A DNA stretch of 44,305 nucleotides, from positions 1 through 44,305 of the forward strand of contig JAFWTA010000005.1 in NCBI GenBank assembly GCA_017519145.1, in the 5' to 3' direction. Source of the DNA: Ruminococcus sp. (GTDB lineage: Bacteria > Bacillota > Clostridia > Oscillospirales > Ruminococcaceae). Each line of letters opens with the position of its first letter. Position 1 is the stretch's first letter. Below are positions 40,585 to 44,305 of this stretch, piece by piece. The position numbers and the translations under genes were made by a program. A model generated the notes under the pieces. The model was not told the origin of the DNA and made no database searches. It saw nothing but the letters and a program-made list of their open reading frames with translations.

Positions 40585-40923
40585 TCATGCTCCTGCTGAG
40601 CGCCCCAATGTCATGCGGCAGGCAAAGTGGGGGATATGGCAGAAAAAGTCCTCCTCGCCGCCGATAAACCGCCTGTGATCCACCTTCACGGGACAGCTCT
40701 CTATGCCTGCGCTGAATGACATGAGCCATATGAACAGGGGCAGGTGTCCCATGCTGCCGTCCCTGTGGACAGCTATGACCTTTCCCGTCTTCCACCTGTC
40801 ACGGGGAAGCTCACCGAAATAAAGCCCCTCCTCGCTGCGGAAGAACTCCTCACATAGCTCCTCACTGTCAAAATACACCCATACCGTTTCCTCATTTTCC
40901 AGCAGTTCTCTGATGCTTCTCAT
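40585..40923 (-). CDS. Small protein of unknown function under SAM-riboswitch control
   Basis: The 112-residue product is soluble with no signal peptide. It begins MRSIRELLENEETVWVYFDS and has an acidic N-terminal half (SEELCEEFFRSEEG), a central RDRWKTGKVIAVHRDGSMGH, a hydrophobic LPLFIWLMSFSAGI and four cysteines. I recognise no family and see no methyltransferase, transporter or methionine-biosynthesis motif. The ATG at 40923 has AAGGAG nine bases upstream and is the first codon after the riboswitch terminator. As the only gene between the riboswitch and the xylanase promoter, it is the likely regulated target, so a link to methionine or SAM metabolism is inferred only from its leader. Confidence 0.75.
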   Translation of the reverse strand: MRSIRELLENEETVWVYFDSEELCEEFFRSEEGLYFGELPRDRWKTGKVIAVHRDGSMGHLPLFIWLMSFSAGIESCPVKVDHRRFIGGEEDFFCHIPHFACRMTLGRSAGA

Positions 40924-40961
40924 AAATATGCACTCCTTGAAAAAAATTCCACAAGAGTGCG

Positions 40962-41093
40962 AAAAAGCGGCTCCATCGTCACGACGGAGCCGCTCTGTAA
41001 GCCTTTTTACCCCATCGTTCAAGCTTTAGCACCTTGCATAACGCAGGTTGCTGTGCGGTCACAGGGCTTGTCCCTCACGCACTCTTTATGGTA
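40962..41093 (-). promoter_or_regulatory. SAM-I (S-box) riboswitch with terminator
   Basis: On the minus strand the aptamer (about 41093 to 41008) shows the conserved SAM-I elements in order: AAAGAG, GAGGGAC, GCCC, TGTGAC, GCAACC and AAGGTGCTAA. P2 is GTGCG / CGCAC, P3 is ACCTGC / GCAAGGT, and P1 can form from TACCAT (41088-41093) with ATGGGGTA (41008-41015). The loop CAAG can pair with CTUG-type CTTG after the GCTAAAG, which is the expected pseudoknot. A terminator follows: AGCGGCTCC / GGAGCCGCT (40966-40974 and 40986-40994) with five T residues. When SAM is bound, the family turns expression off. Confidence 0.87.
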
Positions 41094-41098
41094 TATAT

Positions 41099-41127
41099 AT
41101 TATAACACTTCGGACAGAATAAATCAA
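41099..41127 (-). promoter_or_regulatory. Sigma-A promoter of the SAM-riboswitch transcript
   Basis: On the minus strand TTGATT (41122-41127), 17 bases and TATAAT (41099-41104), so the aptamer would start within about ten bases of the transcript's 5' end. Confidence 0.85.
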
Positions 41128-41140
41128 GGCTTTTCCGAAA

Positions 41141-41177
41141 AAAAGTGAAGCTGCCCGCAAAAAAATGCGGACAGCCT
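41141..41177 (-). terminator. Rho-independent terminator of the sigma/anti-sigma operon
   Basis: AAGCTGCCCGC (41148-41158) pairs with GCGGACAGCCT (41167-41177); the minus strand continues CACTTTTTTTC. Confidence 0.8.
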
Positions 41178-41185
41178 CGCTGTTA

Positions 41186-42472
41186 TCAGTATTCCTCGCC
41201 GAATACCACGCCGTATCCGTCAACGTAAAGCACTCTTGTGTCTGTGTCGTCGCCGGGGTATGGTTCAAGGACAACCCTGATCCATCTGTTGTTGTTCCTG
41301 AAGTCATCGGTCACATGGTAATAGCTGTCGGGAAGCTCGGTCATCATGTCCCAATGGGCATTGTAATCGTAAAAGTTTTCATTATACCCCTCAAGATATG
41401 TCTGTACGCTTGCCATAACAGAATCAAAGTCGATATCATCATCTGCACGGAAGCTGGGACCGCCCTCAAGCAGGGGATACTCACTTGCAGTATAATCCTT
41501 GCCTTCCTCATATTGAGTTCCCATTATATTGTATGAGAGTATCTTCCATACTCCGTCATCTGACTTCTTGAATTCCATCGTCAGTGCATCTGCAAATGCC
41601 ACATCATTTTCTTCATTCTTTACAACACGCTCCCACATAAAGCTGTCGGGATTTACGAAGAAAGCTCTGTCGGAAAGGATATCATGGTTCCATTCTTCCT
41701 GCGTTTCCGCTCTTTTCATAGTTCCTCTGACGTAAAGTGCTCCATTGTATTCAAGAAAATAGCAGTCATCCAAAACATCGCCTGCCTGATGATCGCTTAC
41801 GTCGCCTGCGTACGGCAGGCGTTCAGCGGGCTCGAAAAAATAGCGGCTGTAATACTCCACCATCTCGTCATAGGTGCTGAACCTCTCGTCTTCGACCTTA
41901 TAGAAAGGTGTTTCATACAGCTCTCCGTCATAACTCCGGAGATCAAAGTTGATGCTTTCCCAGTCCCTGCTGAAATAATCCTCTGTACAAAGACCGGAGA
42001 ATTCACTGAAAAAGGGGAAGAGCTCCTCGAAAATGCCCTTCATCTCCTCCTCTTTGGGAAGGATATCCTCCGGCTTGGCAGGAGCTTCTGTCGTCAGCTC
42101 TGTTGTCTCAGCAGTGGTGGTGGGATTGGGCTGTGATACACCTGAGAGTCTGGCTTTCCTGCTGAATGCAAAGCCGGTGCCAAGTCCGCCTGCTATAAGG
42201 ATGAAAGCGGCTGCCGCACACAGAGGTTTGTACCATGCCGGTCTGTGGTACACCTCTACGCCCTCTACCACGGTCTCGCTGCTTTTTATCGTTTCTTTTC
42301 TGTTATCCTGTTCTTTCTCTTTATCCTGATGTCTGATAAGGTCTTTATATTTCTTTTCGCTCATAGCAAGGACCCTTTTCATCACCTGATCTTCGTCGGG
42401 GGAAAAGGGGACAAGCTCCTCAACGATGTCATCCTCGGCATTTTCGAGTATTCTGAGGTCTATGTCTTTCAT
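41186..42472 (-). CDS. Membrane-anchored anti-sigma-factor-like protein
   Basis: The 428-residue protein has a cytoplasmic N-terminal part of about 80 residues, acidic and helical (DLRILENAEDDIVEELV). One membrane helix (about 82-103, LCAAAAFILIAGGLGTGFAF) follows, then a Thr/Glu/Pro linker (TTTAETTELTTEAP) and a large external domain (about 135-428). I do not recognise the external domain; its WKILSYNIMG and ERVVKNEEND parts look beta-rich. It overlaps the sigma-factor gene by four bases (ATGA), as anti-sigma genes often do. The natural reading is that the inner part holds the sigma factor and the outer part senses a signal. Confidence 0.75.
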   Translation of the reverse strand: MKDIDLRILENAEDDIVEELVPFSPDEDQVMKRVLAMSEKKYKDLIRHQDKEKEQDNRKETIKSSETVVEGVEVYHRPAWYKPLCAAAAFILIAGGLGTGFAFSRKARLSGVSQPNPTTTAETTELTTEAPAKPEDILPKEEEMKGIFEELFPFFSEFSGLCTEDYFSRDWESINFDLRSYDGELYETPFYKVEDERFSTYDEMVEYYSRYFFEPAERLPYAGDVSDHQAGDVLDDCYFLEYNGALYVRGTMKRAETQEEWNHDILSDRAFFVNPDSFMWERVVKNEENDVAFADALTMEFKKSDDGVWKILSYNIMGTQYEEGKDYTASEYPLLEGGPSFRADDDIDFDSVMASVQTYLEGYNENFYDYNAHWDMMTELPDSYYHVTDDFRNNNRWIRVVLEPYPGDDTDTRVLYVDGYGVVFGEEY

Positions 42473-43041
42473 ATCATCCCCTCCTTTATGCCTCTGTTCT
42501 CAAGTACTCTGCGCAGCTTTTCAGCCGCGCGCTTGCATCGCATACGGACAGTTGACGGGTTCATGGACAGAAGCGTCCCTATCTGATGCGATCTTTTATT
42601 ATAATAGTATTTCTGTATAAGTATAGTAGAGTCCGGTTCACCCAGTTCTCTGATGCTGTCCATTAATATATGTCTGAGCTCTGAATTCTCGCTTTCTTTT
42701 ACGAGATCCAGCTCTGCGCTTATCTCGGGAACTCCGTCCTCATCCATGGAGAATGTTTTTCCTGCTTTTCTGATAAGCTTTCTGTAATAGTCAATGCTCA
42801 TCCTCTTGGCAACAGTGCCGACAAAGCCCTTCATATCACCGTTTGAGTACTTCTCGCCGAAGGTAAAGAATATCTGTGCAAAGATATCACTGATACATTC
42901 CTCCACGTCTTCAGAGGTACCCGTGCTTCTCAGGCGGTTGAATGCTATGGTCCGTACATAGTTATAATACTCGCCGAACAGTTTCTCATGCGCCAGTTTT
43001 GGTGATCTTTCCAGAAGAGCAAGGTATTCGCCGCCCGTCAT
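42469..43041 (-). CDS. ECF-type RNA polymerase sigma factor
   Basis: The 190-residue protein has sigma region 2 (LFGEYYNYVRTIAFNRL, about 20-36, then EDVEECISDIFAQIFF and GFVGTVAKRMSIDYYRK) and region 4 (DSTILIQKYYYNKRSHQIG, MNPSTVRMRCKRAAEKLR). The start at 43041 follows AAAGGAGGAAAT; a start nine codons earlier overlaps that site. It should direct polymerase to a small regulon, possibly its own operon and nearby polysaccharide genes. It is held by the overlapping anti-sigma gene product. Confidence 0.9.
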   Translation of the reverse strand: MTGGEYLALLERSPKLAHEKLFGEYYNYVRTIAFNRLRSTGTSEDVEECISDIFAQIFFTFGEKYSNGDMKGFVGTVAKRMSIDYYRKLIRKAGKTFSMDEDGVPEISAELDLVKESENSELRHILMDSIRELGEPDSTILIQKYYYNKRSHQIGTLLSMNPSTVRMRCKRAAEKLRRVLENRGIKEGMI

Positions 43042-43068
43042 GCGATTTCCTCCTTTCGTACCGCTCAT

Positions 43069-43175
43069 ATCCGACCGCGGCTTTTTCCCTCTCTGATTTA
43101 TACGCGGTCGGCTGAGCCGAAAGCTGAATTGCAGCTTTCAATACAAACAATCGTGACAAAAAGGTGCAGTGTCAC
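43069..43175 (-). promoter_or_regulatory. Structured leader and inverted repeat upstream of the sigma-factor gene
   Basis: GTGACA (43153-43158) and TGTCAC (43170-43175) form an inverted repeat with 11 bases between. Downstream on the minus strand two stems follow: AAAGCTG / CAGCTTT (43120-43138) and CCGACCGCG / CGCGGTCGG (43071-43111), the last just before the ribosome site. I could not assign a -35/-10 pair; an ECF-type promoter may be present. Confidence 0.5.
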
Positions 43176-43193
43176 AAAAATGCAGAAAAAATA

Positions 43194-44087
43194 TCATTCT
43201 GTTTCCAGAAACTCAAGTATGAGCTCTGTGGTATCTATGCCGTTTACGCTGTTCTGTTCCCAGCGCCATGAATGTCTGCCGTCCTTTATAACAAGGTCCC
43301 AGACCTGCCTGCTGTCATCGCCGCCTGTGTACTTTCTAAGAAGTGAACCTTTCCCTGTCCCGATAGTTTCGGACAAAGCAAGCCCGTTGGACTCAGCCCA
43401 GTACGCCATAACGTCCTCAATGGCAGGAGCCTTGGTATGTTCAGCAGTTCCGTCGCTGTTCTTGGGGACTGCATCGTCCTTTTCGCCTGTCAGCTGGAAC
43501 ACTCCCACATTGTTGGCGCTTCTGCGTTTTTTCCATACGCTCTCCTGCATCATTCCCGATACGCTGACCACAGCGGAGTAGGTGTCCGAAGCCTCCATGG
43601 CAAGGCGATGAGTCATAAAGCCGCCGTTGCTGAAGCCCACGGCAAAGGTGCGGCTGCTGTCGAGAGCATATTGCTCCTGAAGATGATCTGCCAGAGCCGT
43701 CAGGAACTCAACGTCCCTGTTTCCTGTTCCGTCGGAATATGAGTTCCAGCCTGCCGAGGACGCAGGATCATCGGGATCGCAGGCTCCTGTGACATAGGCG
43801 ACTGCATAGCCCTCAGCATTGGCTCTCTTATGAAATCCGGTGGAAGTACGAAAGCTCTCCGCACTGTCTCCGTAGCCGTGGAGCATAACCACTAACGGTG
43901 CGTTTTCGGTGACGTCGGGCAGGTCAACGATAAAGTCGTGCTTAACGCCGTCAAAGGTGCAGGTGTATTTTCCGCTGACTGTCTCAGTGATGTCCGCAAG
44001 CTGCGGAGGAGCCTTTTCCCGTACAGAACAGCAAGACAGTGAAAGAACAAGTGCTGCGGCTGTAAATGCTGAAGCTATCCTTTTCAT
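43194..44087 (-). CDS. Lipoprotein esterase of the CE1/PHB-depolymerase-like (LpqC) family
   Basis: The 297-residue protein has a lipoprotein-type signal (SLSCC, Cys19 or Cys20). The alpha/beta hydrolase has oxyanion-hole segment VVMLHGYGDSAESF (67-80), nucleophile elbow AVGFSNGGFMTH (Ser153), an acid in TGEKDDAVP and the histidine in DGRHSW. Members include feruloyl and acetyl-xylan esterases (CE1) and depolymerases. In this neighbourhood, with a xylanase, removal of feruloyl or acetyl groups from xylan is the best guess, but specificity is not readable. The start at 44087 has GGAG seven bases upstream; two earlier starts fit worse. Confidence 0.85.
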   Translation of the reverse strand: MKRIASAFTAAALVLSLSCCSVREKAPPQLADITETVSGKYTCTFDGVKHDFIVDLPDVTENAPLVVMLHGYGDSAESFRTSTGFHKRANAEGYAVAYVTGACDPDDPASSAGWNSYSDGTGNRDVEFLTALADHLQEQYALDSSRTFAVGFSNGGFMTHRLAMEASDTYSAVVSVSGMMQESVWKKRRSANNVGVFQLTGEKDDAVPKNSDGTAEHTKAPAIEDVMAYWAESNGLALSETIGTGKGSLLRKYTGGDDSRQVWDLVIKDGRHSWRWEQNSVNGIDTTELILEFLETE

Positions 44088-44164
44088 AGTCATTCTCCAT
44101 AAAAAGATGTGTATGCGGCTGTCAGAAAAGCTGCCATATTGCCGATACCATTTTATAACAGTAA

Positions 44165-44193
44165 ATTTTATCACATTTCACGCAGTTTTTCAA
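44165..44193 (-). promoter_or_regulatory. Sigma-A promoter of the esterase gene
   Basis: On the minus strand TTGAAA (44188-44193), 17 bases and TAAAAT (44165-44170). Confidence 0.8.
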
Positions 44194-44252
44194 CTGCCAA
44201 TACTTACAAATTTACAAGCTGATTATTGTGACTTTTAATAATGCACCAAAGG

Positions 44253-44281
44253 TTGATTTTTACGGCGGAACGGCGTATAAT
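44253..44281 (+). promoter_or_regulatory. Strong plus-strand promoter reading out of the window
   Basis: TTGATT (44253-44258), 17 bases and TATAAT (44276-44281), followed by TTAATTAAC. It would start a transcript whose gene lies beyond position 44305. Confidence 0.8.
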
Positions 44282-44305
44282 TTAATTAACAGACAAGGCT
44301 GTCCC

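Noticed and set aside
1-44305. tRNA, rRNA, insertion sequence, prophage or attachment sites
   Set aside because: No tRNA-like cloverleaf, rRNA segment, transposase, integrase or phage gene was seen in either strand.

Overview
The window looks like chromosome of a fibre-degrading, low-to-mid GC Firmicute of the Ruminococcus type (family-level inference). Two proteins carry cellulosome-type dockerin modules. There are a GH11 xylanase, a GH16 glucanase and a CE1-like esterase, all predicted lipoproteins, plus BspA/DUF285-type surface repeats. Strong Shine-Dalgarno sites and sigma-A promoters (TTGACA-17-TATAAT type) fit this assignment. I see no rRNA, tRNA, CRISPR array, insertion sequence or prophage.

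Layout. 1-400: an intergenic 125-bp repeat (one full copy plus a tandem partial copy) and a short, possibly truncated gene. 865-3744 (minus): a macrodomain/class-M-sirtuin pair, then an oxidoreductase/Rrf2-regulator operon with a multi-site operator. 4185-9003: small housekeeping and stress genes (LMW phosphatase-like, PrcB-like lipoprotein, GNAT acetyltransferase, SAM methyltransferase, ArsR regulator with a C_GCAxxG_C_C protein, DUF1848) and another copy of the repeat. 9134-11905: a candidate small RNA, a small conserved gene, and a secreted CotH-kinase protein ending in a dockerin. 12295-15867: a GntR(YtrA)-ABC-permease-CPBP protease operon. 16048-20987: GH16 lipoprotein, a lipoprotein/RTX-lipase-like pair, and a flavodoxin. 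21043-24302 (minus): response regulator, ABC exporter and histidine kinase. 24366-27741: TetR/EamA divergent pair, DUF188 protein, radical SAM/SPASM-like enzyme. 27816-29888: a 12-repeat DUF285 surface protein. 30121-35426: response regulator, histidine kinase, ABC ATPase and a large FtsX-type permease. 35592-36529: flavin reductase and a tiny membrane protein. 36774-36900: a second candidate small RNA. 36945-40453 (minus): an orphan module fragment, a dockerin protein with Cna-B-like domains, and a GH11-CBM22 xylanase. 40585-41127 (minus): an unrecognised small gene under a SAM-I riboswitch. 41186-44087 (minus): ECF sigma factor/anti-sigma pair and a CE1-like esterase. A plus-strand promoter at 44253 points out of the window.

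Working together: the secreted and lipid-anchored enzymes (xylanase, beta-glucanase, esterase) and the dockerin proteins make a plant cell-wall attack set. Three separate sensor/regulator-ABC modules suggest envelope-stress or antimicrobial-peptide export. The small flavin and redox genes are scattered single units. The most unusual elements are the structured 125-bp repeat with a compensatory stem change, the SAM-I riboswitch in front of an unknown protein, the stand-alone sirtuin/macrodomain pair with a 116-nt overlap, two orphan promoter-terminator units, and the RTX-lipase/lipoprotein pair. All calls rest on reading the sequence and on family knowledge; no database search was run.
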